NCBI GenBank assembly: GCA_030430125.1
Contig: JAUIGA010000128.1
Location: 1-8,698 of the forward strand
Reading direction: 5' to 3'
Source of the DNA: Chloroflexia bacterium
GTDB lineage: Bacteria > Chloroflexota > Chloroflexia > Thermomicrobiales > UBA6265
Length of the DNA stretch: 8,698 nucleotides
Notes under the pieces: generated by a model
Seen by the model: only the letters and a program-made list of their open reading frames with translations
What the model was told of the DNA's origin: nothing
The model's database searches: none
Program-made: the position numbers and the translations under genes
Part shown: positions 1 through 6,515 of the stretch, one piece after another
Layout: every line of letters starts with the position of its first letter
How positions within the stretch are numbered: position 1 is the stretch's first letter

Positions 1-956
1 GTCACCGTGGCCTGGTTGACGATCTGGCCGGCGTCGACGTCGGCCTGGGTCACGACGTAGGTGGCCGTGAAGGTCGCGATCTCGCCCACCGCCAGATCGG
101 CGCTGGCCGGGGTGATGGCCGAGAGTCCCGGCAGCGGGTCGGTGACGGTGACCCCGGTGAGGTCGACGGTGCCGGTATTCTCCACCGCGAAGGTGTAGGT
201 GATGGTGTCACCCACGGCCAGCGTGGCCGGATCGGCGACGTCGCTGGACTTGACGATGTCCAGGTCGGCGAAGGCGTTCGAGCGGGTGATCACCCCGACC
301 GCATCGATATCCGACCCGTGAATATTCAGATCCTGCGCATTGCAAATGCTATGCGGCGGTCTACCTCCGTTTGTGTCGGTGACACGGATGTACTTGATCT
401 GGGAGAACTCGTTGAAGCCGGCATGGTCGACGTCGAAGCCCTGGGAGCCGTGGGTTCCCTGATTGGAGTTCCCGACCACCACCCAGGGACCGCCTTCCTC
501 CCTCACCTCGACGCGGTAGGCTTCGGCGGCAACGCCGGTTTCCCACACCCAGACGTCCGGCGTGGCGGAGTTCCCATCCCCGGCGGCTAGAGCCCCAAAG
601 CGGATCGTCACCGAACCACCGTTGCCGAGCGAGTACGACTTGTTCGTCGCTGCAATGTTCCCGCTGGCAGCCGGATCGTTCGGCGCGAAGAGGGCTGCAT
701 GGCCAGTGCCTTGCTGATTGTTTGGGTAGCAATCCAACGGCGTTCGGCCATACCATCCAGCCGAACGATTGACGATTTCAACGCCGTACGCAACGGCGGA
801 CTGCGCGCTCGCCTCCGGCAGTGCCAGCTGCCCCTGCGGCGCCAGTGACGTCAGCAGTCCGGCAAACGCAATCAACAGCGCCACCAGCAACTGCACGCTG
901 GCGCTGTTGAAGATCAATCCCTGATTGCGGGCCGGTCGCCCGCGCGAAGTGGTCAT
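1..956 (-). CDS. Secreted DUF11-repeat surface protein, N-terminal part (runs off the left edge)
   Basis: The frame stays open from an ATG at 956 to the window edge, giving 318 residues with no stop; the C-terminus lies outside. Residues 1-51 look like a signal peptide: basic start (R5, R7, R10), hydrophobic core at about 21-39, and a likely cleavage after ASA-51. Residues 55-225 form a beta-rich region with no family I recognise. It has two cysteines (C76, C205) and motifs such as KYIRVTDTNGG and SDIDAVGVI, which recall calcium- or carbohydrate-binding jelly-roll modules (weak inference). From about 230 a DUF11-type repeat starts: VGDTITYTFAVENTGTVDL, VTVTDPLPGL, then YVVTQADVDAG. In known proteins such repeats are stacked in long cell-surface or extracellular stalks, so more repeats probably follow. 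A purine-rich GGAGAGAGAG lies about 5 bases before the ATG and can serve as the ribosome binding site. Shorter reading frames on this strand here are out-of-frame shadows. Adhesion or envelope structure is the likely role. Confidence 0.85.
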   Translation of the reverse strand, partial: MTTSRGRPARNQGLIFNSASVQLLVALLIAFAGLLTSLAPQGQLALPEASAQSAVAYGVEIVNRSAGWYGRTPLDCYPNNQQGTGHAALFAPNDPAASGNIAATNKSYSLGNGGSVTIRFGALAAGDGNSATPDVWVWETGVAAEAYRVEVREEGGPWVVVGNSNQGTHGSQGFDVDHAGFNEFSQIKYIRVTDTNGGRPPHSICNAQDLNIHGSDIDAVGVITRSNAFADLDIVKSSDVADPATLAVGDTITYTFAVENTGTVDLTGVTVTDPLPGLSAITPASADLAVGEIATFTATYVVTQADVDAGQIVNQATV

Positions 957-1175
957 GCTTACTCTCTCTCCACCTGACTACCAATACGCTTCCAACAGCC
1001 ATGGCTGGGCTCACGTCGTCTTCCCACACCACCTCCTGGCGAACCGAACTACCTCCCCCGCGGAACTCGTCCCCACCCTTGGCGCACTGCGCTCCGGCGC
1101 GGGCACAGGCGTGCCACGTCGGTCAGTGGCCGCAGGGCCATGATTTTCATTCTGTGCGGGTCGCATTGAGGCACC

Positions 1176-1193
1176 AGTGGACCGAGGTCCACT
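1176..1193. promoter_or_regulatory. Candidate operator: 18-bp inverted repeat
   Basis: AGTGGACC-GA-GGTCCACT has two perfect 8-bp arms around a 2-bp centre, the geometry of a site for a dimeric helix-turn-helix protein. It lies 220 bp upstream of the DUF11 protein start. On the minus strand an AT-rich CAATAAT sits about 15 bp upstream of it and might be a -10 element, though no -35 with proper spacing is clear. As RNA it could also form a very tight hairpin. The binding protein is unknown. Confidence 0.35.
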
Positions 1194-1319
1194 TTGCGTG
1201 ATCCGATTATTGAGACGCCGAGGTGTACCAACGTTCATCACCCGAACGGCCCATGACCTATGGGGGATTGCAAGAGCCGGGACGGATGACGAAGGCAAGC
1301 TGGGGATGCTGGGCAGGGA

Positions 1320-1348
1320 TGACGGGCGGCGACGATCGCCACCCGTCA
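1320..1348 (-). terminator. Strong hairpin in the gap, possible terminator or processing site
   Basis: Arms at 1320-1332 and 1336-1348 pair over 13 bp around a three-base loop. On the minus strand the single irregular pair is a G-U wobble; on the plus strand it is a C-A mismatch, so the structure is stronger in minus-strand RNA. It lies about 310 bases past the regulator stop and 364 bases before the surface-protein start. No U-tract follows it on either strand, so it is not a textbook intrinsic terminator. It could be a rho-dependent or RNA-stability element, or a DNA-level protein site. Confidence 0.3.
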
Positions 1349-1658
1349 AGGAGGTTGTGACACCGGAGCTGCGCGAATCTCGCTGGGCGGCAGCGAACGC
1401 TCGCCCTCAGGCACGAGGCAGAGCGGCGCATCCCCAGGGTCACCATCCCAGCTTGCATCGGAGCACTGACACCACACAAGTGGTCGAAAGAGGCATTTCT
1501 GCCCAGGCGCTCCGTCATGCGCCAGCTTCGAGATGAAAGCCTGCCGGCGCCGGTGCAGTCAGTCACAGACCGTCGTCGTGATCACGGAGCGCGCGACGAG
1601 ACACCTTTCCCGGCCGCGAACCTCGGCGTGGATGCCGATGGGTGCGCTTCCGGGATCC

Positions 1659-4280
1659 CTACAGCGATTCCATATCGACGGCGCGGAGCACGGCCGCGGT
1701 GCGATTTGGCACGTCAAGCTTGCGCAGAATGTTGCCGACATGCTTCTTGACGGTGCGCTCGGTGATGAACAACCGATCGGCGATCTCCCGGTTCGTGCAA
1801 CCGGAACGCAGCAGGGCCAACACATCGTTCTCGCGGTCTGACAACAGGGAATCCAGCGCCAGCCCGCTGGCCTGGCGGTCCGGATCGACCGCGAACTCCA
1901 CCGGCTTTGGCTCGCCGGCTACAGACGCATTGCCACCCAAGACCCGGACGGCGTACGACGCTTCGTCGTCCGTGAGCTCATTCCGGATGCGACCAAGGAA
2001 CGGCGCGATGTCGTGCCCCGGCGTCAGGAACGAGCGAACGAACCCGCCAGGCATGCCGTGCCGCAGCGCTGTACGCAGCGATGCCAGCGCGCCCGCCTCG
2101 TCGCCCAGTCCGAGCCGGGCAACGACCTGCCACATGCACAGGGGAACAAGCTCGGCCCAGCGCTTCCACGCCTGTGCCTGGTCTGCAATGGTCCGCAGCC
2201 GTGCCTCGGCCACATCGAATCTGCCGGCGGCGATCTCGACCTGCGCGACTGTCAGGCGTGGATCGGAATCGCCGAAGATGTTCACCCAGCCGTGATCCAT
2301 GACCTGCGTGCGCCCCGCCCACTCCGTCGCCAGGCCGAGTCGTCCCGCACGCAACCACCCTGCGACCCGCAACGCCTCCAGGCGGGAATTGAATCGCAAG
2401 CCGCCGATATGCGCGTAGATATCCTGCAGCTGGCGCTCCGCCCATGCCACCTGGGTGGCATCGTCGATCGCGTCGTAGACTTGCAGGAGCACGAGCAGCA
2501 CGTCCATATGCCAGACAAGCTGCGGGAAGCTGTCGAGATCTCGCCGTATGGCCTCAACCTGGCGCATGGCCGCGTCAAGATCGTCCCACTCAAGCGCGAT
2601 TGCCGCCAGACGAAACCGCACTTTTGCTTCGTAACTTCGATACCAGTCCGGCAAGGCGTCCAGCATCTCCTGGTACAGGTCATGGGCCGTCCGCAAATTC
2701 CCGCGAAGCGCCAAACGGTTGACACGATCGAGCTCGACCAGCCCCGCCCACCAGAACTGCTCGCCGGGAAGCAACTGCCGACACGTCGCCGCCTGGAGGT
2801 AGGCATGTTCCGCCTGCTCATCGTTCCCCCGCCGCCCTTCGACCTGGTGCACCGTCGACCAGGCATGCAGGCGATCGACCACATGCCCCTGCGGAAAGTG
2901 ATGCAGCGCTTCGTACGCAAGCTGCAGCGCGACCTCATCCTCACCGCTGATGATTGCGAAGAAGCAACGACACGCCGCCGAGTACCCCAGGTGCTCCGGT
3001 TCACCGGATGCTCGCCAGGCCGGGTCTACCTCTGTGAATGCGTGCCAGGACTCACGAACCATGCCCGTGTACTGCAACGCGGTGATGTACCAGCGAGCCA
3101 TGTCGAGGTCGGCGAGTACGCGGTCCTCGGGGAGTTTTCGCAGCCAGTACAGGCGCGATTGGTGCCGATCGCGATCCATGAACGACTGGCACAGCGGGCG
3201 GGCACAGCGAATGGCGATCTCCCAATCCTCGGCCGCGACCGCCTGCTCGATCGCGGATTCCAGGCGTCCCTGCGACTCGTACCACAGCGCCGCGCGACGA
3301 TGCCGCTCCAGGCGGTCGGCCGCCGGCCACTGGCGATCGGCGATCCGGCATACACACTCGGCGAAAAGCTGGTGATACGTCACCGCCTCGCCGCGCCCCG
3401 CCGGCCGCGCGAACGCCAGTCGCCGGCATACATCGTCCAGAAACCCCGCGCTCGTCTCGATGCCGAGCACCGCGTTGCACAGATCCGGTGTCAACTCGCC
3501 GAGCATGGCGGTGCGCAGCACGAACTCCCGCACGTCTGACGGCAGGGCCTCCAGCACCTCCTCGACGATGTAGTCGTCCAGCCACCGGTGGACCGGCCAG
3601 GCATCGATGAGCGACGTCACTGCCGCGGCGTCCACGTGCTCCAACGAGGCCAGCGCCAGCCGGATGCCGGCGATCCACCCCTCGGTTCGCTCGCCGAGGG
3701 TGGTGACCTGGGTCGGCGTGAGACGAACCCGCGCTTCCATCTCGACGATTTCCGCCGTTTCCTCCAGTGTGAAACGCAGATCCGCCTCGGTCACATGCCG
3801 TACCGAGCCCGCCATCTGCATCCGGCCAAGCGGCAGCGGCGGCATCGTCCGACTGACGAACACCACGTGGACACCGACGGGCAGATCCAAAAGCAACCCA
3901 GCCACCGTGTCGTGGATTTCGTCGTTCTCGACCTGATGGTAGTCGTCCAGGACGATGACCGGCCGCTCCTGGCCTTGCGCGATCGCCGACAGTCGCGCGG
4001 TGATCACATCCACCGAGACCTGCTCGCCCGGGATCGCGTCCTGCGCCGGACAGGCATCGTCGATCGCCTCGGCGAGCTGGGCGAGAAATCGGTTCGGATT
4101 GTTGGACTTCGGCCCAAGCGACACCCAGGCAACAGGACAGGACGTCGCATAGGCCCACTGTCTCACGGCGGTGGACTTGCCGTAGCCGGCTGGCGCCGTG
4201 ACCAGGGTGATCGGCGCGATTGCCGGCTGGTCGATGAGCCTGAGAAGTCGCGTGCGCTGCAGGATTGACATCGATGGCAT
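1659..4280 (-). CDS. MalT/LAL-type LuxR-family ATP-dependent transcriptional regulator
   Basis: This 873-residue protein has the MalT (STAND ATPase) plan. A P-loop APAGYGKST is at 29-37, a Walker B PVIVLDD at 107-113, and the usual LPLGRMQMAGSVRHV-like segment follows at about 149-163. A winged-helix region spans roughly 225-330, and a long helical TPR-like sensor region runs from about 330 to 800. The C-terminus (809-873) is a LuxR-type DNA-binding domain beginning LSDREND, with a recognition helix near TERTVKKHVGNIL and the typical NRTAAV ending. In this family ATP and an inducer bound by the sensor region drive oligomerisation and activation of sigma70 promoters; the inducer here is unknown. 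MalT itself is 901 residues, so the length is normal; the N-terminus is somewhat short before the P-loop. An in-frame stop lies eight codons upstream of the ATG at 4280. A second ATG three codons later (4271) is possible, and neither has a strong ribosome binding site. No sugar transporter or catabolic gene is adjacent, so its targets cannot be read from context. Confidence 0.93.
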   Translation of the reverse strand: MPSMSILQRTRLLRLIDQPAIAPITLVTAPAGYGKSTAVRQWAYATSCPVAWVSLGPKSNNPNRFLAQLAEAIDDACPAQDAIPGEQVSVDVITARLSAIAQGQERPVIVLDDYHQVENDEIHDTVAGLLLDLPVGVHVVFVSRTMPPLPLGRMQMAGSVRHVTEADLRFTLEETAEIVEMEARVRLTPTQVTTLGERTEGWIAGIRLALASLEHVDAAAVTSLIDAWPVHRWLDDYIVEEVLEALPSDVREFVLRTAMLGELTPDLCNAVLGIETSAGFLDDVCRRLAFARPAGRGEAVTYHQLFAECVCRIADRQWPAADRLERHRRAALWYESQGRLESAIEQAVAAEDWEIAIRCARPLCQSFMDRDRHQSRLYWLRKLPEDRVLADLDMARWYITALQYTGMVRESWHAFTEVDPAWRASGEPEHLGYSAACRCFFAIISGEDEVALQLAYEALHHFPQGHVVDRLHAWSTVHQVEGRRGNDEQAEHAYLQAATCRQLLPGEQFWWAGLVELDRVNRLALRGNLRTAHDLYQEMLDALPDWYRSYEAKVRFRLAAIALEWDDLDAAMRQVEAIRRDLDSFPQLVWHMDVLLVLLQVYDAIDDATQVAWAERQLQDIYAHIGGLRFNSRLEALRVAGWLRAGRLGLATEWAGRTQVMDHGWVNIFGDSDPRLTVAQVEIAAGRFDVAEARLRTIADQAQAWKRWAELVPLCMWQVVARLGLGDEAGALASLRTALRHGMPGGFVRSFLTPGHDIAPFLGRIRNELTDDEASYAVRVLGGNASVAGEPKPVEFAVDPDRQASGLALDSLLSDRENDVLALLRSGCTNREIADRLFITERTVKKHVGNILRKLDVPNRTAAVLRAVDMESL

Positions 4281-4514
4281 TGGATAACCTGGAACCCGCT
4301 TTCACGTGCACTGCAAGCAACCGATATCCGCCCGGTATCAGTTGCTGATCGTGGCGAGCCTCGGAATCATTCGCTGTAGATTGGTCGATGGGATTTCGGA
4401 CCAGTGGCGGCATGCATCGACACGGCCACCATCCTACTTTACGGCATATTCTCGGTTGAGCAAGCCCGATTTTTCAATACCACCGCGTCGTGATCGATCC
4501 AGCAGGGCCCGGAG
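4281..4514. other. Intergenic region upstream of the LuxR regulator
   Basis: This 234-bp gap lies between the serine hydrolase stop and the LuxR regulator start, both on the minus strand, and is long enough for a separate regulator promoter. It is locally more AT-rich near 4435-4490 (minus-strand ATTGAAAAATCGGG and GAATATGCCGTAAAG). I see no -35/-10 pair with good spacing and no intrinsic terminator with a U-tract. An imperfect inverted repeat GATATCC-GCC-CGGTATC lies about 45 bp upstream of the regulator ATG and might be an autoregulatory site; support is weak. Confidence 0.4.
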
Positions 4515-5357
4515 CTACGGCCTGCCGGCGAGATCGAGCAACCCCTGACGCAGCCCCTCGCTGAACACGCGAACCATTGGATCCAGCGGCGAGTCTTCGT
4601 ACGCGGCGTCTTCCGGGAAATCGACGTTGAACGCAAAGGCGAACACCGTGGCATCGCCCCCCGCATCGACGAATGCGCCGCCCATGCCCATCGCCAGCGC
4701 GGGTGGCGGCTCGACCATGCCGCTCTTGCGGTAACAGATCGTCCCGTTTGGCCACCGCGCGCCCTGGAGGGTATCTTCCTGACGCATCAGGTCGAGAAAG
4801 CGGCCGGTCGCGGGGTCGCCCAGCATCCGATCGGCGACCGTCGCCCGGTAGAAGCGAACGAGGTCGTCCATCGTCGTCAGGCAGGCGACCGGGCGCCAGC
4901 CGGGCTCGGCCCGGACCCGGTCGTAGATCGACCGGGTCGACGCGGGAATGGATGTGTCGAGCATGCCGAGCTCGCGAAGCAGTGCGCGCACACGGTCGAC
5001 GCCAACCGCCCGCAGGAGGAGATCGGTGGCGGTGTTGTCGCTGACCGCGACCATCGCCTCGGCGGCTTCCTGCAGCGTGATCGTTGCGCCATCGAGCAGC
5101 TGATCGGTCATGTCGCTGCTGGCGACCCGGTCCTCCAGCGCGACTTCGACGCGGCGATCGGGATCGATCGAACCATCGGCGACCTGACGGGCGTACTCGG
5201 CCGCAACGAACGCCTTGAAGGCGCTGCCGACCTCGACGCGCCGTTCCGGCTGGAACCCGACGGTATCATCGGCGCGCCAGGCCGCGAACGCGACATGATC
5301 GCGCAGCGGGGCCCAGCGACGCCGCATCTCGTCGACCCACGATTCGAGATTCAGCAT
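4515..5357 (-). CDS. Class A beta-lactamase-fold serine hydrolase, predicted cytoplasmic
   Basis: From an ATG at 5357 the protein has 280 residues and carries three motifs of the class A beta-lactamase / penicillin-interacting fold in order and at about normal spacing: SAFK at 45-48 (nucleophile and general base), SDN at 106-108, and KSG at 211-213, the counterpart of KTG. The segment LTTMDDLVRFYRA (160-172) matches the helix after the omega loop. The omega loop itself (about 140-158) is short and has no ExxLN motif, so the deacylating glutamate of true beta-lactamases seems absent; E151 is the only nearby candidate. There is no signal peptide, so an antibiotic-resistance role is unlikely and an intracellular esterase, amidase or peptidase is more plausible. 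I chose this start because GAGGTG lies about nine bases upstream. An in-frame TTG at 5408, preceded by GGAG, would add 17 residues of basic, non-family sequence. It lies 130 bp past the zinc-ribbon/TPR gene and may be co-transcribed. Confidence 0.85.
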   Translation of the reverse strand: MLNLESWVDEMRRRWAPLRDHVAFAAWRADDTVGFQPERRVEVGSAFKAFVAAEYARQVADGSIDPDRRVEVALEDRVASSDMTDQLLDGATITLQEAAEAMVAVSDNTATDLLLRAVGVDRVRALLRELGMLDTSIPASTRSIYDRVRAEPGWRPVACLTTMDDLVRFYRATVADRMLGDPATGRFLDLMRQEDTLQGARWPNGTICYRKSGMVEPPPALAMGMGGAFVDAGGDATVFAFAFNVDFPEDAAYEDSPLDPMVRVFSEGLRQGLLDLAGRP

Positions 5358-5486
5358 GCGGATGCACCTCACCGACAAGTGTCGCCCAACCGGCGACCGG
5401 GCTGACAACGATCTCCAGCAGCACCTGTGCCGAGCGGCGTGTCCGCCTCTGCGACGACCAGGGATCTACCATCGGCGATCAGGCTA

Positions 5487-6515
5487 TCAACTTTCCCGAA
5501 CACGGTCGATGCGCGGCGCGACATCGCGTGCGACGGCGACGATCTCGCTGGTGCGCACCCCACGCCACGGCTGCCGGGGCGCAGGAAATGGCGGCCACCC
5601 GACCAGCCACGCCCGCGCCAGCACGGCACTGGCGATCGGCAGGAGCACTACCCCGATCGAGAAGACCGGCGGAAAGAGCCTTTGGCTGGTGAAGTACACG
5701 AGCACCGACAACGCGATCGCCAGCGCAAGACCCAGCGCCAGCGAGGCCAGCATCGACAGCCGGAAGTCACCGCGCAGCGCCATCGTTTGCCGCAGAGCCC
5801 GCCAGACTCGGCCCGCCGAGCGATCGACCAACCGCGCGTTCTCCATCAGGAACGCAACCAGCGCCGTGCGGCCTTCACGCGCATCGAGCGCCGCCAGCGC
5901 CTCCCACGCATCGACTGCCCCATCCCACTGCCAGTCGAGATACCGGCGCTCGCCGAGCTGGCGCAGGCGTTGCGCGACCTCGCGATGGAGTTCCCCATCT
6001 GGATCGTGCCGGGCGAGCGACGGCGCGACGGCGATCAGGGCGGCGGCGTCGCGGGTACGCAGCGCGACCTCGCCGTGCAGGCGCCACCCCTCGGCAGCGT
6101 CCGGGTCGAGCGCGAGGATACGGTCCGCCTGTCGCCGGACATCCCGCCACAGGCGCTCGTCACCTGGATTTCGCCGGACAGTGTCGAGCAGGGTTCCGGC
6201 CAGCGCGCGCTGGATACCGAGCGCCTCCGGCCGCCGATTCGCGGCGCGGGCGAGCACCGGAATGGCGTCGTCGAGCAGACCGAGGGTACGGTAGGCCACC
6301 CCCAACCCGTACAGCGCCATCACGTCGTCGGGGTCGGCCGCCAGGACTCGACGGAAGGCGGCGATGCGCTCGCGCAACAGCGACGCATCGATCGACGCGT
6401 CCTGCTGCTCGTCAGGGAAGACCAACAACCAGCTGCCACAGAAGACGCAGCGAGCAACGCCTGGCTCCCGTGGCGCGCCGCAGACGGGGCAGCTCAGGGC
6501 TGGCCGCGAGGTCAT
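5487..6515 (-). CDS. Zinc-ribbon, TPR-repeat and two-helix membrane protein
   Basis: A 342-residue protein with three parts. Residues 9-26 form a CPVCG...CVFCG zinc ribbon (C9, C12, C23, C26). From about 44 to 220 come helical tetratricopeptide-like repeats, the clearest at 50-79 (AAFRRVLAADPDDVMALYGLG), with less regular ones near 80-113 and 123-170. Two hydrophobic helices at about 254-275 and 284-306 should anchor it in the membrane, leaving a basic C-terminal tail. With no signal peptide, the ribbon and repeats probably face the cytoplasm. TPR domains and zinc ribbons usually mediate protein contacts, so a scaffold or adaptor is likely; no enzyme motif is visible. Its ATG lies inside the stop of the nuclease gene upstream (ATGA overlap at 6512-6515), which implies translational coupling and a shared function or fixed ratio. 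I do not recognise a named family for the whole protein. Confidence 0.88.
   Translation of the reverse strand: MTSRPALSCPVCGAPREPGVARCVFCGSWLLVFPDEQQDASIDASLLRERIAAFRRVLAADPDDVMALYGLGVAYRTLGLLDDAIPVLARAANRRPEALGIQRALAGTLLDTVRRNPGDERLWRDVRRQADRILALDPDAAEGWRLHGEVALRTRDAAALIAVAPSLARHDPDGELHREVAQRLRQLGERRYLDWQWDGAVDAWEALAALDAREGRTALVAFLMENARLVDRSAGRVWRALRQTMALRGDFRLSMLASLALGLALAIALSVLVYFTSQRLFPPVFSIGVVLLPIASAVLARAWLVGWPPFPAPRQPWRGVRTSEIVAVARDVAPRIDRVRES

Larger units (their letters stand above)
957..1658. other. 702-bp intergenic region with inverted repeats, no convincing gene
   Basis: This stretch separates the stop of the LuxR regulator from the start of the DUF11 surface protein, both on the minus strand. 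Open frames of 60-119 codons occur on both strands, but they overlap one another, lack recognisable domains, have arginine/proline/serine-rich compositions typical of high-GC shadow frames, and are not preceded by well-placed ribosome binding sites. It holds an 18-bp palindrome (1176-1193), a 13-bp-stem inverted repeat (1320-1348), a small hairpin about 20 bases past the regulator stop (1623-1638, stem TCGGC/GCCGA) and a 10-bp palindrome CGTGATCACG (1577-1586). No strong sigma70 promoter for the surface-protein gene is visible. An unannotated small RNA or a long 5' leader cannot be excluded. Confidence 0.6.

Noticed and set aside
1357..1536. Small plus-strand frame behind AAGGAGG
   Set aside because: The possible GTG start is only two bases from the Shine-Dalgarno-like sequence, too close to work, and the 59-residue product has no recognisable features.
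2013..3539. 508-codon open frame on the plus strand
   Set aside because: It lies wholly antisense to the LuxR regulator, shows no domain, and has the arginine/proline-rich composition of an antisense shadow in GC-rich DNA.
3052..4413. 453-codon open frame on the minus strand
   Set aside because: It is out of frame with the regulator, whose Walker A and B motifs are read in the other frame, and has low-complexity Arg/Gly/Ala-rich sequence.
4515..5357. Antibiotic-resistance beta-lactamase
   Set aside because: No signal peptide, no ExxLN omega-loop motif and no mobile-element context.
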